Numbered from the stretch's first letter, positions 24,893 to 34,189 are shown. The stretch: 64,000 nt of DNA from SZUA-584 sp040768905 (GCA_040768905.1 JAXGMA010000001.1:1674001-1738000), one strand, 5' to 3'. A program made the numbers and translations. The notes: generated from the sequence alone by a model not told the origin.

Positions 24893-25699
24893 GTGCTTTA
24901 CATTGTAGCGACACCGATCGGCAATCTTGAGGATATCACGCTGCGCGCGCTGCGCGTTCTCAAAGAAGCGGATATCATCGCCGCGGAAGACACACGCCAT
25001 ACACGCAAGCTGCTCTCTTTTTATAGCATCAAAACACGGCTGATCAGCTTTCATGAGCACAGCCATAAAGAAAAACTTGATCAGATCATAGATATGCTCA
25101 AACAGGGGCAAAACGTGGCGCTCGTGTCTGACGCAGGCACACCGCTTATCTCTGACCCGGGCGCCGCTCTTGTCACCGAAGCGGCTGCGCTGGGCCTTCC
25201 TGTCACTGCGCTGCCCGGTGCATGCGCCGCGATTGCTGCTTTTTCGCTCTCCGGCCTTGGCAGCCCGTTTTGCTTTGTCGGGTTCTTCTCAAAAAAAACT
25301 TCAGAGCGGCGCAGGCAAATCAAAGCTGCGACGCAAAACCAGATGCCCAGCATCATCTACGAAAGCCCGCACGCGCTCAAAGAAACGCTTTTCGCGCTCA
25401 AAGAAACGGCAGGCCCCACAAGGAATGTCATCGTTGCCAAGGAGTTGACAAAGATCCATGAGTACGTGTTCCGGGGCAGCCTTGCGCAGGCATGTGATGC
25501 CTTCAGCGAAAATTTAAAAGGCGAGTATGTGCTGATCGTCAGCGGCTGTGAAAAAAAACCGGATGAAGTGACCGATGCGCAGATCCGCGAAGCTGTCAAT
25601 GTCTACATCGCTGGCGGAATGACAAAAAAAGATGCCGCACGTGCGGCATCCGATAAACTTGGTGTCGGTAAGAACAGAGCTTACCGTCTTGTGTTGTGA
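24893..25699 (+). CDS. rsmI: 16S rRNA C1402 2'-O-ribose methyltransferase RsmI
   Basis: Tetrapyrrole-methylase fold enzyme that methylates the ribose of C1402 in the ribosomal P site. 268 residues, starting at GTG 24893 with GGGAGGG upstream. Characteristic segments are LYIVATPIGNLEDITLRALRVLKEADIIAAEDTRHTRKLL, FHEHSHKE, VSDAGTPLISDPG and the late YESPHALKETL. The C-terminal helical domain ends GVGKNRAYRL. The stop abuts abrB on the opposite strand. Confidence 0.95.
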   Translation: MLYIVATPIGNLEDITLRALRVLKEADIIAAEDTRHTRKLLSFYSIKTRLISFHEHSHKEKLDQIIDMLKQGQNVALVSDAGTPLISDPGAALVTEAAALGLPVTALPGACAAIAAFSLSGLGSPFCFVGFFSKKTSERRRQIKAATQNQMPSIIYESPHALKETLFALKETAGPTRNVIVAKELTKIHEYVFRGSLAQACDAFSENLKGEYVLIVSGCEKKPDEVTDAQIREAVNVYIAGGMTKKDAARAASDKLGVGKNRAYRLVL

Positions 25700-25942
25700 C
25701 TACTTCACATCAAGTTTTCCAAGACATGCAGAACAAACTTTGGAGCCTTTATATTCTGTAACTCCCGAAACATTCTCACAGAAAATGCACGCCGGCTGAT
25801 ACTTGCCTAATACGATATGGCTCTCATCCACAAAGATCTCAATAGGATCCTTGATGTCGATCCCCATCACCCTGCGCAGCTCGATTGGCAGGACAATACG
25901 ACCCAACGAGTCCACTTTTCTCACAATACCTGTTGATTTCAT
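25700..25942 (-). CDS. AbrB-family transition-state regulator with Cys-pair tail
   Basis: DNA-binding swapped-hairpin protein of the AbrB/SpoVT family. The start is ATG 25942, behind GGGGAGA; the longer frame would cross that site. The 80-residue protein begins MKSTGIVRKVDSLGRIVLPIELRR, the DNA-binding fold with its conserved Arg residues, followed by DPIEIFV. The C-terminal third carries CIFC and CSAC, spaced like a zinc ribbon, a feature seen in some clostridial AbrB homologues. AbrB proteins repress post-exponential genes. Targets here are unknown; the minus-strand gene is convergent with rsmI. Confidence 0.88.
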   Translation of the reverse strand: MKSTGIVRKVDSLGRIVLPIELRRVMGIDIKDPIEIFVDESHIVLGKYQPACIFCENVSGVTEYKGSKVCSACLGKLDVK

Positions 25943-26113
25943 TCTTTCATCTCCCCTAATTAGCTTTTTATATATTACCACATATCAAAAATATAACAAT
26001 TATAGTGCCATAATGTCAACCTTTTCTTGCATAAAATATTCTAACATTAATAAAAAGTTCATTTTTGCATACACATTATACTAAAAGACAGTTATATGTA
26101 TGGGGTATTGAGC

Positions 26114-26707
26114 ATGATCAACTATATTTGGGCCTTTTTGATCGTGGCGGGCACCGTTGTGGGTATTGCGACAGGAAATGTACAGGCAGTGGAAAATGCA
26201 GCGGTCGAAGGCGCGAAGGAAGCGGCGCTGCTTTGCTTAAGCCTTGCAGGCGCCTATGCTCTTTGGCTCGGTATCTTAAACGTGGCCAGTGATGCCGGGC
26301 TTGTTTCGATGCTTGCCCGCCGTATGCGCGGCGCCATCCGCGCTTTGTTCAAAGAAGTCCCTGAAAACAGCCCTGCCAGCGGCTATATCACGCTCAACAT
26401 CGTCGCCAATATGCTCGGCATGGGCAATGCAGCGACGCCTTTTGGCCTCAAAGCGATGAGAGCGCTTTATGACCTCAGCACCGATAAAACAAACGCAAGC
26501 GACTCTATGTGCATGCTGCTGATCATCAACGCTTCATCCGTGCAGCTGCTTCCGCTCACCGTGATCGCGCTGCGCAGCGCCGCCGGCTCCGCCGCACCAG
26601 CTGAAATCGTAATCACATCGCTGCTTGCCACAACAGTCACCACGATAGTGGGTATCACTGCGGGCAAACTGCTGCAGAGGAGAAAAAAATGCACATCTTC
26701 TCGCTGA
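26114..26707 (+). CDS. spmA: Spore maturation protein A (nucleoside recognition family)
   Basis: Integral membrane protein of the SpmA/B family, which in Bacillus affects spore core dehydration. From ATG 26114 (GGGG upstream) it has 197 residues and several membrane segments. Conserved segments are MINYIWAFLIVAGTVVGI, EGAKEAALLCLSLAGAYALWLGI, and GYITLNIVANMLGMGNAATPFGLKAM, the family signature. An ATG at 26096 has no ribosome site. It overlaps spmB by 19 bases. Confidence 0.92.
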   Translation: MINYIWAFLIVAGTVVGIATGNVQAVENAAVEGAKEAALLCLSLAGAYALWLGILNVASDAGLVSMLARRMRGAIRALFKEVPENSPASGYITLNIVANMLGMGNAATPFGLKAMRALYDLSTDKTNASDSMCMLLIINASSVQLLPLTVIALRSAAGSAAPAEIVITSLLATTVTTIVGITAGKLLQRRKKCTSSR

Positions 26708-27216
26708 TCTCATCCCTGTTCGTGCCGCTGCTGATTGCGGCAGTCGTTGTGTTCGGGCTGGCCAGAAAAGTGCCCGTCTACGAATCGTTCACCAAGGGCG
26801 CGAGGCAGGGGTTTTCCACAGTTGTGCGCATACTGCCTTTTGTCGTTGGCTTTGTGTTCGCCATCCGCATATTCACCGCCTCGGGCTGCTTTGACTATAT
26901 CTTTGCAGCGCTCTCCCCTGTGCTTTCTCCCATTGGCATACCGCCGGAGATACTGCCGCTGGCGCTTATGCGCCCTTTCTCGGGCAGTGCATCCATCGGC
27001 GCACTCACAACGATCTTTGCGCGCTACGGCCCCGACAGCTTTATTGGCCGAAGCGCAAGCACGCTGATGGGCTCGTCAGAAACGCTTTTTTATACCACGT
27101 CTCTTTATTTTGGCAGCGTGGGCATAAAAAAAACGCGGTACACCATACCGGCCGCGCTGATTTCCGAAATATCGGGGCTTATCGCCAGCGTGACGCTGTG
27201 CAGGCTGCTGTTTTAA
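26689..27216 (+). CDS. spmB: Spore maturation protein B
   Basis: 175-residue membrane partner of SpmA, started at ATG 26689 after AGGAG within the end of spmA. Segments LALMRPFSGSASIGALTTIFARYGPDSFIGR and STLMGSSETLFYTTSLYFGSVGIKKTRYT are typical for the family. Together with spmA this supports a spore-forming ancestry, although related proteins exist in some non-sporulators. Its stop overlaps the ABC-F gene on the other strand by four bases. Confidence 0.92.
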   Translation: MHIFSLISSLFVPLLIAAVVVFGLARKVPVYESFTKGARQGFSTVVRILPFVVGFVFAIRIFTASGCFDYIFAALSPVLSPIGIPPEILPLALMRPFSGSASIGALTTIFARYGPDSFIGRSASTLMGSSETLFYTTSLYFGSVGIKKTRYTIPAALISEISGLIASVTLCRLLF

Positions 27217-29123
27217 AACGCCTCGTGCGCGCGCTCCCACGCCTGCATCATATGCTCGATCTGTGCCTGCGTGTTTTCATAGTCCTGCGAAAGGGCGGTC
27301 AGCTCCGCCGCATCAAGCCCCGCGGGCTGTGCAAGCCGTTCCCCGATGTCAGCCAGTTTGCGCTCCGCCGCCGTGATATCAGTTTCCAGCTGCTGTGCCT
27401 GCCTCCTTTTATCCCTTAACAGCTGCTCAGCCTGTTTGTCTGCTCTTTTTTGTTTGACAGCGGCCGTTTTCGTGATGCTGCTGTCCTCTTGCTGCGGCTG
27501 CCGCGCCTGCTCTTGTGCCTGCGCATAGTCGCTCCAGTTACCTTCGAACGCGGTCAGACTGCCGTCTTTAAGTTCGAGCACCCGTGTGGAGACCTTGTTA
27601 ATAAAATAGCGGTCATGGCTGATGAGCAGCGCCGAGCCGTCATAAGCGCAAAGCGCGTCTTCGAGCATCTCACGGCTGTCCATATCAAGATGGTTGGTCG
27701 GCTCATCAAGCAGCAGGAGATTGTGGCCGCCCAGCATGAGTTTGAGCAGCGAAAGCCGCCCCTTCTCTCCGCCGGAAAGCGCAGAGACGGGTTTGAACAC
27801 ATCGTCTCCGAAAAACAGAAAGGCCGCCAGCGCATTGCGCAGCCCGCCGTCGTCAAGTGTGGGAAAGCTGTTGCGCAGTTCTTCAAGCACGGTGCTCTCT
27901 TGGCAAAGGCTTTGCTGGTGCTGGTCATAGTATCCCGGCTTGACGCCTGCGCCATAGCCTATATTGCCGGCCAAAGGCTCTAAGCTGCCTGCGGCGATAC
28001 GTAGCAGCGTGGTTTTGCCGATGCCGTTCGGGCCGACCAGCGCGGCGCGGTCTCCGTGGCGTATCTGCAGGCTTAAATCCTCAAACAGCGGGGCTGCGCC
28101 AGGGAAAGCCATGGCCACTTTATCCATGATAAGCACATCTTTTCCGCTGCGGACTTTGGCACACAGCCGCAGCGACATACTGCGCGCCGTATCCGGCCTT
28201 TCCACACGTTCTATTTTATTCAGCATCGTTTCACGCGCTTGCGCTTTGATGAAATTCTTGCCGCCTCCTGCGCGTCCCCATGCGCGGTACTGCGCGATCA
28301 CTTTTTTATGGCGGTCGATCGTAATCCTGTTTTGTTCGTATGCCTTTTGCGCCAACACGCGGTTCTCCCGACGCTGCGCAGCATATGCGCTGTAGTTGCC
28401 CGGATAAAGCTTAAGTTTGCCGCCATGAAGCTCGGCAATATGCGTGCAGATCTGATCCAAAAACCAGCGGTCGTGCGAGACGATGACAACAGCGCCCTGC
28501 CATGCTTTTAAGTAACTCTCGAGCCAGCAGATGGCTTCTGTGTCAAGATGGTTGGTCGGCTCATCAAGCAGCAAAAGCTCTGGCTTTTCCAGCAGCAGCT
28601 TTGCGAGCGCAAGCCGTGCGCGCTGGCCGCCAGAGAGCGTGCCGACTGGACGCCCGTGCACATCTTCCCCCAGCGAAAGCCCGTGCAACACTCCGCTGAT
28701 GGCACTTTTATAGCCGTAGCCGCCTGCTTCCTCAAAGGCCTTCGTCACGCTGTCATATTCGCGCGAAACCCGCTTCCAGGCTGCCTCGCTGACTGCCGCA
28801 GCCTCCATGTCGCACTCCAGCGCACGCAGTTTTTGTTCAAGCGCAAACACATGTTCAAAAACACCGAGCATCTCGTCCCAGACCGTGTGTTTAGATCCGG
28901 CAGGTATCTCCTGCTTTAAATAACCAGCCTTAACAGGCACCGAAACACCGCCTGCATCTGCCGCGGCCTCGCCGCTGATGATGCGCAGCAGCGTTGTTTT
29001 GCCTGCACCGTTGCGCCCTGTAAGCCCAAGCCGCATATCATCCGTCAGGTGGAGCGTGACGCCTTTGAGTACCTCGTCCGCCCCGAAGCTTTTGCGTATG
29101 TCTTTTAATGAAAGGGCAATCAA
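27213..29123 (-). CDS. ABC-F family ATPase (translation factor type)
   Basis: Soluble protein of 636 residues with two ABC domains and no membrane segment. Walker A motifs GRNGAGKTT (N-terminal domain) and GPNGIGKTT (C-terminal domain), and two signature-Walker B blocks LSGGQRARLALAKLLLEKP..LLLDEPTNHLD and LSGGEKGRLSLLKLML..LLLDEPTNHLD. A Gln/Lys-rich coiled-coil C-terminus (about 545-636) is as in Uup and YdiF/YfmR-type members. ABC-F proteins act at the ribosomal E site; some confer antibiotic protection, but nothing here shows that. Monocistronic, convergent with spmB. Confidence 0.9.
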   Translation of the reverse strand: MIALSLKDIRKSFGADEVLKGVTLHLTDDMRLGLTGRNGAGKTTLLRIISGEAAADAGGVSVPVKAGYLKQEIPAGSKHTVWDEMLGVFEHVFALEQKLRALECDMEAAAVSEAAWKRVSREYDSVTKAFEEAGGYGYKSAISGVLHGLSLGEDVHGRPVGTLSGGQRARLALAKLLLEKPELLLLDEPTNHLDTEAICWLESYLKAWQGAVVIVSHDRWFLDQICTHIAELHGGKLKLYPGNYSAYAAQRRENRVLAQKAYEQNRITIDRHKKVIAQYRAWGRAGGGKNFIKAQARETMLNKIERVERPDTARSMSLRLCAKVRSGKDVLIMDKVAMAFPGAAPLFEDLSLQIRHGDRAALVGPNGIGKTTLLRIAAGSLEPLAGNIGYGAGVKPGYYDQHQQSLCQESTVLEELRNSFPTLDDGGLRNALAAFLFFGDDVFKPVSALSGGEKGRLSLLKLMLGGHNLLLLDEPTNHLDMDSREMLEDALCAYDGSALLISHDRYFINKVSTRVLELKDGSLTAFEGNWSDYAQAQEQARQPQQEDSSITKTAAVKQKRADKQAEQLLRDKRRQAQQLETDITAAERKLADIGERLAQPAGLDAAELTALSQDYENTQAQIEHMMQAWERAHEAF

Positions 29124-29245
29124 CTCCGGCCTCCCCGAAAAACTTTCAGCGCCTATTATATACGAAAAACAGGGTAAAATAAAGCCGTATAAGCAGACAG
29201 TATCCGTTTAAAAATTATAAAACCATATATTTTATGACTAGCACA

Positions 29246-29905
29246 TCAAATATCAAACAGCGCAAATGGGTGAAAAACAGGCTGTGCGCAAAAACACAGC
29301 CGCTGTTTGGTGACAGGATGGTCAAAGCTTATCTGTTGCGCGAAAAGCGCAAGCTGTGCTTTTATCGAGCGCGGACCGTATTTCTGATCTCCGTAGACGG
29401 GCGCGCCGACCGCCGCGAACTGGGCGCGTATCTGGTGAAAACGCCCTGTGAGCAGCTCAATGCGCACAAGATACAGCCCGCCGCTGTTACCGAGCGTTTC
29501 GTATATAAGCCCGGCTTTTTTCGCGCCCGGCGTATGCGCATCCGCAATGTGCGACGTGCGCGCTGCGCTGTCTTTGCACATGTGGTGCCAGAGCTCGCCG
29601 CGCTGCTTAGGAGGCGCCGCGGTCAGTACTGCCAGATAGGTTTTTTCGAATGTGCCCGCGCGTATCTGCGCTGAGATCCGCGACGCTGCCTTTGATGTGC
29701 GCGCAAACACCATCACGCCGCTTGTGGGGCGGTCAAGCCGGTGCAAAAGCCCGATATAAACCTTTCCCGGCTTTGCGTGTTTTTCGCCGATATACGCCTT
29801 GCAAAGGCTCAGCATATCCGTATCGCCGCTTGCGTCGGCCTGGGAAGGCACGCCGTACGGCTTTTCCACAACAAGCAGGTGGTTATCTTCATATATGACG
29901 TTCAC
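29246..29905 (-). CDS. RluA-family pseudouridine synthase
   Basis: RNA pseudouridine synthase of 219 residues. The start is GTG 29905, which overlaps the stop of the upstream methyltransferase in GTGA and has AAGGTGG before it; the longer frame through the neighbour is rejected. Motifs: IYEDNHLLVVEKPYGVPSQ, the catalytic HRLDRPTSGVMVFA with the active Asp, and LLTGRFHQIRAQFA. It lacks an N-terminal S4 domain. The RNA target cannot be predicted. Coupled to a predicted rRNA methyltransferase. Confidence 0.9.
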   Translation of the reverse strand: MNVIYEDNHLLVVEKPYGVPSQADASGDTDMLSLCKAYIGEKHAKPGKVYIGLLHRLDRPTSGVMVFARTSKAASRISAQIRAGTFEKTYLAVLTAAPPKQRGELWHHMCKDSAARTSHIADAHTPGAKKAGLIYETLGNSGGLYLVRIELLTGRFHQIRAQFAAVGAPVYGDQKYGPRSIKAQLALFAQQISFDHPVTKQRLCFCAQPVFHPFALFDI

Positions 29906-30750
29906 GGCTGCCACCTTGCCGTCGTGCCGCACGGCAGCAGCACAGGAGAGTTTTTCTGCCGCAGTACGAGCGTTCCGGACTCGGTCTGCCCTTTGCCGCC
30001 AAGGCATAGCGCCAGCATGTTGCGCGTCACAACGTCCGAAAGCCCGGTCGTGTATGAATTGACGATGAAAAAAAGCGGATCGCCGGAAAGCAGACGCGTG
30101 CAGTCCCTGATCAGCGCAAACAGATCGTCTTCAATTTTCCATACACTGTTGCCGCTCCGCCCGTATGAGGGCGGGTCCATCACGATGGCATCATACACAT
30201 TGCCGCGCCGCTGCTCACGCTGCACAAATTTTCGGCAGTCATCCGCGATAAACCGCACAGGCGCATCCGCCAGCCCCGAAAGCTGCGCGTTCTCGCGCGC
30301 CCAGTCGTTGATGCTTTTGGCCGCATCCACATGCACCACAGACGCGCCTGCGCCAAGCGCTGCAAGCGTCGCACCGCCCGTATACGCAAAAAGATTGAGC
30401 AGGCTCACCGGACGCGCTGCGCTGCTCACCTGCCTGTGTATAAAATCCCAGTTGGCCGACTGCTCCGGAAACACGCCGATATGCTTGAAGCCTGTGGGGC
30501 GCACGATAAACTTTAGCCGCCCGAACGATAATACCCAGCTTTCGGGTACTTCTTTTATAAACCGCCAGTTTCCGCCGCCCGATGCGCTCCTCTCATAAAC
30601 GGCGTGCGGATGCCACATCTGCGGAGAGGTCCTCTCCCATATGGCCTGCGGATCGGGGCGCTGCAGTATGATGCCGCCGACATTTTCAAGCTTCTCGCCG
30701 CCGCCCGTATCGAGCACGGTATAATCCCCAAATTGGTTTGCTATATACAT
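29902..30750 (-). CDS. SAM-dependent methyltransferase, RlmI/RlmK-like
   Basis: 282 residues. The Rossmann methyltransferase core has motif I LNLFAYTGGATLAALGAGASVVHVDA, then WARENAQLSGL and the catalytic-region DAIVMDPPSYGRSGNSVWKIEDD. The DPPSYGR pattern is that of 23S rRNA methyltransferases of the RlmI/RlmK group (PF10672-like). There is no N-terminal PUA domain; instead residues 1-90 form a different N-terminal region, typical of the shorter clostridial homologues. Translationally coupled to the pseudouridine synthase. Confidence 0.82.
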   Translation of the reverse strand: MYIANQFGDYTVLDTGGGEKLENVGGIILQRPDPQAIWERTSPQMWHPHAVYERSASGGGNWRFIKEVPESWVLSFGRLKFIVRPTGFKHIGVFPEQSANWDFIHRQVSSAARPVSLLNLFAYTGGATLAALGAGASVVHVDAAKSINDWARENAQLSGLADAPVRFIADDCRKFVQREQRRGNVYDAIVMDPPSYGRSGNSVWKIEDDLFALIRDCTRLLSGDPLFFIVNSYTTGLSDVVTRNMLALCLGGKGQTESGTLVLRQKNSPVLLPCGTTARWQP

Positions 30751-30838
30751 ATGATGCCTCCGCTTTTCATCTTACCACCTTGAGTTTGATTTTTAAAGCA
30801 TCGAAAAACGGATGGGTTTGTCTAAGCAAGCATACACC

Positions 30839-30867
30839 TTTACTATTTACGCCGTTTGCGTTATAAT
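30839..30867 (+). promoter_or_regulatory. Promoter of the small lipoprotein-like membrane gene
   Basis: TTTACT (30839-30844), a 17-base spacer and TATAAT (30862-30867), about 30 bases before the start codon. Confidence 0.7.
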
Positions 30868-30895
30868 AGCAAAAGGAATAAAAAAGGAACGTGTT

Positions 30896-31252
30896 ATGAG
30901 AAAATTTTTACTGGTGCTGCTCATTGTGCTCTTTGCCATCGGCATACTCGCCGCGTGTGCGCCGGTACAGCAGGAAACTGTAGAAGAATATATCGGCACG
31001 CTGCCCGGCTGGGTGATCATCGTCGGCGCACTCGTGTTGTTTTTGATCGGCTTCGGGCTTATCTGGAAGCTGATCCCCGGATTTATCAAAGTCATCGCCA
31101 TTGTGGCGCTGGCCGTGATCCTTGCCGGTGCGGCTTACGGGCTTTGGGAGAGCCCCCTTGCCGAAAAGCTCAACAAAGGTGCGGAAGAGCTGCGCGACGG
31201 GATACTCAACCATGACAGCGACATCACGCAAACGCTGGCCGAGGAAGAGTAA
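30896..31252 (+). CDS. Small membrane protein with lipobox-like N-terminus
   Basis: 118 residues from ATG 30896 (AAGGAACG upstream). The N-terminal hydrophobic stretch ends ILAAC, which fits a lipoprotein lipobox with Cys at about 20. Two further membrane segments follow (about 39-56 and 60-82) and an acidic tail. A lipidated protein with additional membrane spans is uncommon, so the Cys may simply lie in the first of three helices. Family not recognised. It has its own promoter and abuts nrdG on the opposite strand without a gap. Confidence 0.6.
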   Translation: MRKFLLVLLIVLFAIGILAACAPVQQETVEEYIGTLPGWVIIVGALVLFLIGFGLIWKLIPGFIKVIAIVALAVILAGAAYGLWESPLAEKLNKGAEELRDGILNHDSDITQTLAEEE

Positions 31253-31921
31253 TTATATCCCCCTGACCTGCACATTTTCTACGTATTCACAGGCGGCTTC
31301 AGCCGCTTTTTTGATGGTTTCACGCATATGCGGTTCCGGCTGTATCGCGATGGTTTCAGGCCTGCGGTACTGCTGGAGCACGTATTTTTTTGCGCCTTTG
31401 ACCCGCTGCGCGATGGCCGCGATGTCCTCAACGCCCAGCAGCGGCATGAAAGTGGTACGGAACTCGTAATCAACCCCGCCCTGCATCAGCAGCTCAGCCG
31501 TCTGCCAGACAGGCTTATCATCCAAATCAAAAGACACCACGCGGGAAATCTCTCCCGGTGGTGCCTTCAAATCCAGCGCGATGTAATCGACTTTTTTGAT
31601 CAGCTTTTCTATAACTTCTGGCAGAAGTCCGTTGGTGTCAAGCTTGACATGCAAACCCAAAGCGCGCATGCGCTCAATAAACTGTTCAAGGCCGCTTTGC
31701 AGCGTGGGTTCGCCTCCCGAGATGACCACTCCCGAGAGAAAGCCGCGGCGTTTTTCTATAAAGGCCTCAGCTTCGCTCGGATCGATCAGTTTTGCCGCGT
31801 TCCAGAGCGGGCGGTTGTGGCAGTACCAGCAGTCCATATTACATCCGGGCACAAACACGACGGCCGCAATGTGCCCCGGATAATCCACAAACGAATTTTT
31901 TACAAAACCCGCGATCTGCAT
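31253..31921 (-). CDS. nrdG: Anaerobic ribonucleotide reductase activating enzyme (radical SAM)
   Basis: Generates the glycyl radical on NrdD using S-adenosylmethionine and a 4Fe-4S cluster. ATG 31921 is four bases downstream of the nrdD stop. The 222-residue protein has the cluster motif CNMDCWYC (C-x3-C-x2-C) near residue 28, the SAM-binding SGGEPTLQSGLEQF, and KLDTNG. It belongs to the NrdG type that begins IAGFVKNSFVDYPG. The frame continues upstream through nrdD but those residues are not part of the protein. Confidence 0.93.
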   Translation of the reverse strand: MQIAGFVKNSFVDYPGHIAAVVFVPGCNMDCWYCHNRPLWNAAKLIDPSEAEAFIEKRRGFLSGVVISGGEPTLQSGLEQFIERMRALGLHVKLDTNGLLPEVIEKLIKKVDYIALDLKAPPGEISRVVSFDLDDKPVWQTAELLMQGGVDYEFRTTFMPLLGVEDIAAIAQRVKGAKKYVLQQYRRPETIAIQPEPHMRETIKKAAEAACEYVENVQVRGI

Positions 31922-31925
31922 TGGC

Positions 31926-34013
31926 TTAAATCGCCTGATGGACGACGAACTTGACCCTTTCTTTGTATTCTTCCTTTTTGCCTTCGTTGTAGTTCTGCAC
32001 CGGCCGCAGATAACCGACAACGCGGCTCCACACTTCGGTCTTGGCGCCGCAATGCGGGCACACAAACTGCTCTCCCACAAGATAGCCGTGTTCGTCACAG
32101 ACGCTAAAAGTGGGCGTCAAAGAGATGTAGGGCATCTTATAGCGCGCAAACACCTTTTGTATGATCTGCTTGGCCGTGCTTAAATCCTCAATGCGCTCAC
32201 CTAAGTAGAGGTGCTGCACCGTGCCGCCCGTATACAGCGATTGGAGTTCGTCCTGCAACTCGATCATTTCTATGATGTCGTCCGTGAACCCGACGGGAAG
32301 CTGCGAGGAGTTGGTGTAATAAGACACCTCGTGGCCGGACGTGATGATGTCAAGATAGCGTTCTTTATCCAGCTTGGCAAGCCGGTAGCTCGTGCCCTCG
32401 GCCGGCGTGGCTTCAAGATTATACGCATGCCCCGTTTCCTTCTGGAACTCCTGGCAAAGAGCACGCAGATAGTTCATCACACGCACAGCAAACGCGTTGC
32501 CTTCTTCGGTCTCCACGCCCTTGCCCAAAAAGTTGAGCAGCGCCTCATGCATACCGATGATGCCGATGGTGTTGAAATGATTGTACCAGTATTGCCCAAA
32601 GCGCTGCTTGACATCTTTAAGATACACAGCCGAATACGGATACAGCCCATTATCAGTCTGCTGCTCGATGATCTTGCGCTTGATCTCAAGCGAGGTTTTG
32701 CCAACTTCCGCGACCGTCTTTAACCGCGTGAAAAACTCATCCTCTGTGTGCGAGAGATAGCCGATGCGCGGCAGATTGATGGTGAAAACGCCTATCGAGC
32801 CTGTTAAGGGGTTCGAGCCAAAGAGGCCGCCGCCGCGTTTTCTAAGTTCGGTTACATCAAGCCTTAGGCGGCAGCACATCGATACCGCATCCTCGGGAGA
32901 GAGATCGGAATTCACGTAGTTCGCAAAATAAGGTATGCCGTATTTACATGTGATTTCCATGAACCTGTCAACCACTGGGCTGTCCCATTCAAAATCCTTT
33001 GTGATGTTGATGGTCGGGATGGGGAAAGTGAACACGCGGCCTTTCGCATCCCCCTCGAGCATTACCTCGCAGAAAGCCATATTGAACATATCCATTTCAG
33101 CCTGGTATTCACCGTAGGTCGTATCCAGATGTTCGCCGCCGATGATGACGGGATGGTCGCGCAGCGTTGACGGCACTTTGATGTCGAACGTTAAATTGGA
33201 AAAGGGGCATTGGAACCCCACGCGGGTAGGCACGTTGATATTGAAGATGAACTCCTGCAGGCATTGTTTGATCTGGTCAAAGCTCATGTTGTCGCGGCGT
33301 ATGAACGGTGCGCAGTATGTATCAAAGCTTGACCATGCCTGTGCCCCTGCTGTTTCGCCCTGCGTTGTGAAAGTGGAGTTGACGATCTGCCCCAAAAATG
33401 AACGCATATGTTTTGCCGGCTTGCTCTCCACCTTGCCGGGTATGCCCCCAAAACCCTGCATCAAAAGCTGCCGTAGATCCCAGCCTGCACAGTACGGCCC
33501 GAAAAAGCCAAGGTCATGGATATGGCAGTCTCCCGACATGTGCGCTTCACGTACTTCTACAGGATAGATCTCATGCAGCCAGTATTTTTTGGTGAACGCT
33601 TCACGTATGTAATTATTGAGCCCGTTGACACTTTTCTGCGTATTGGCGTTTTCTTTGATGCTCCAGTCTTTTTCGGACAGGTAACTTGAAAACATATCGA
33701 TGGTCGCACCGATGAGCGCATTGGCTTCTCTCGCACCTTTGCGCTTTTCACGGTATAGTATGTATGCTTTGGCTGTTTTGGCGTGGCCGTTCTTGATGAG
33801 CACGCGCTCGACGATATCCTGAATGGCTTCAACATCCGGGCAACGTTCCCCGTAAGTCAAGCGCGCGATGTCGACAACCTGGTCGGTCAGAAGCTGTGCG
33901 GTCTGATAATCGTCTCCGCCGACGGCTCGTGCAGCTTTGAAAATGGCATCCGCGATTTTCCTTGGCTGAAACGCTTCCTTTTGGCCGCTTCTCTTTAAAA
34001 TAACAGTAAACAT
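31926..34013 (-). CDS. nrdD: Anaerobic ribonucleoside-triphosphate reductase
   Basis: Oxygen-sensitive class III reductase supplying dNTPs. ATG 34013 follows a GGGGGGG ribosome site; the upstream in-frame start would overlap it. 695 residues: an N-terminal ATP-cone (VILKRSGQKEAFQPRKIADAI), the catalytic barrel with GDCHIHDLGFFGPYCAGWDL and RKRGGGLFGSNPLTGSIGV, a C-terminal zinc site with VCDEHGY and CPHCG, and the glycyl radical site RVVGYLRP. Clustered with nrdG; expression is probably controlled by NrdR via the upstream boxes. Confidence 0.97.
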   Translation of the reverse strand: MFTVILKRSGQKEAFQPRKIADAIFKAARAVGGDDYQTAQLLTDQVVDIARLTYGERCPDVEAIQDIVERVLIKNGHAKTAKAYILYREKRKGAREANALIGATIDMFSSYLSEKDWSIKENANTQKSVNGLNNYIREAFTKKYWLHEIYPVEVREAHMSGDCHIHDLGFFGPYCAGWDLRQLLMQGFGGIPGKVESKPAKHMRSFLGQIVNSTFTTQGETAGAQAWSSFDTYCAPFIRRDNMSFDQIKQCLQEFIFNINVPTRVGFQCPFSNLTFDIKVPSTLRDHPVIIGGEHLDTTYGEYQAEMDMFNMAFCEVMLEGDAKGRVFTFPIPTINITKDFEWDSPVVDRFMEITCKYGIPYFANYVNSDLSPEDAVSMCCRLRLDVTELRKRGGGLFGSNPLTGSIGVFTINLPRIGYLSHTEDEFFTRLKTVAEVGKTSLEIKRKIIEQQTDNGLYPYSAVYLKDVKQRFGQYWYNHFNTIGIIGMHEALLNFLGKGVETEEGNAFAVRVMNYLRALCQEFQKETGHAYNLEATPAEGTSYRLAKLDKERYLDIITSGHEVSYYTNSSQLPVGFTDDIIEMIELQDELQSLYTGGTVQHLYLGERIEDLSTAKQIIQKVFARYKMPYISLTPTFSVCDEHGYLVGEQFVCPHCGAKTEVWSRVVGYLRPVQNYNEGKKEEYKERVKFVVHQAI

Positions 34014-34143
34014 AAGTGCCCCCCCGTCAACCCTTTTCAAATAAATAATCTAAAATTGGTTTTTTTTATTTGCTTTATAAAAACTGCTTTCCTGCCAAGG
34101 AAAAACTTGAAAATTCAAAATCGAAGGGCTTTTGCGCCGCATC

Positions 34144-34189
34144 CCTTAATATAGTACGTACTGATTATAGATCATACAAGATATAGTGT
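34144..34189 (-). promoter_or_regulatory. Pair of NrdR-box-like sites upstream of nrdD
   Basis: ACAAGATATAGTGT (34176-34189) closely resembles the NrdR consensus ACACwATATATwGTGT. A weaker second box (CCTTAATATAGTAC, 34144-34157) lies exactly 32 bases away, about three helical turns, the spacing usual for NrdR pairs. Confidence 0.55.

Noticed and set aside
28239..30598. Several 60-285-codon plus-strand frames opposite the ABC-F, RluA-like and RlmI-like genes
   Set aside because: They are shadow frames in a GC-richer region, lacking ribosome sites and family motifs, whereas the minus-strand genes have complete motifs.
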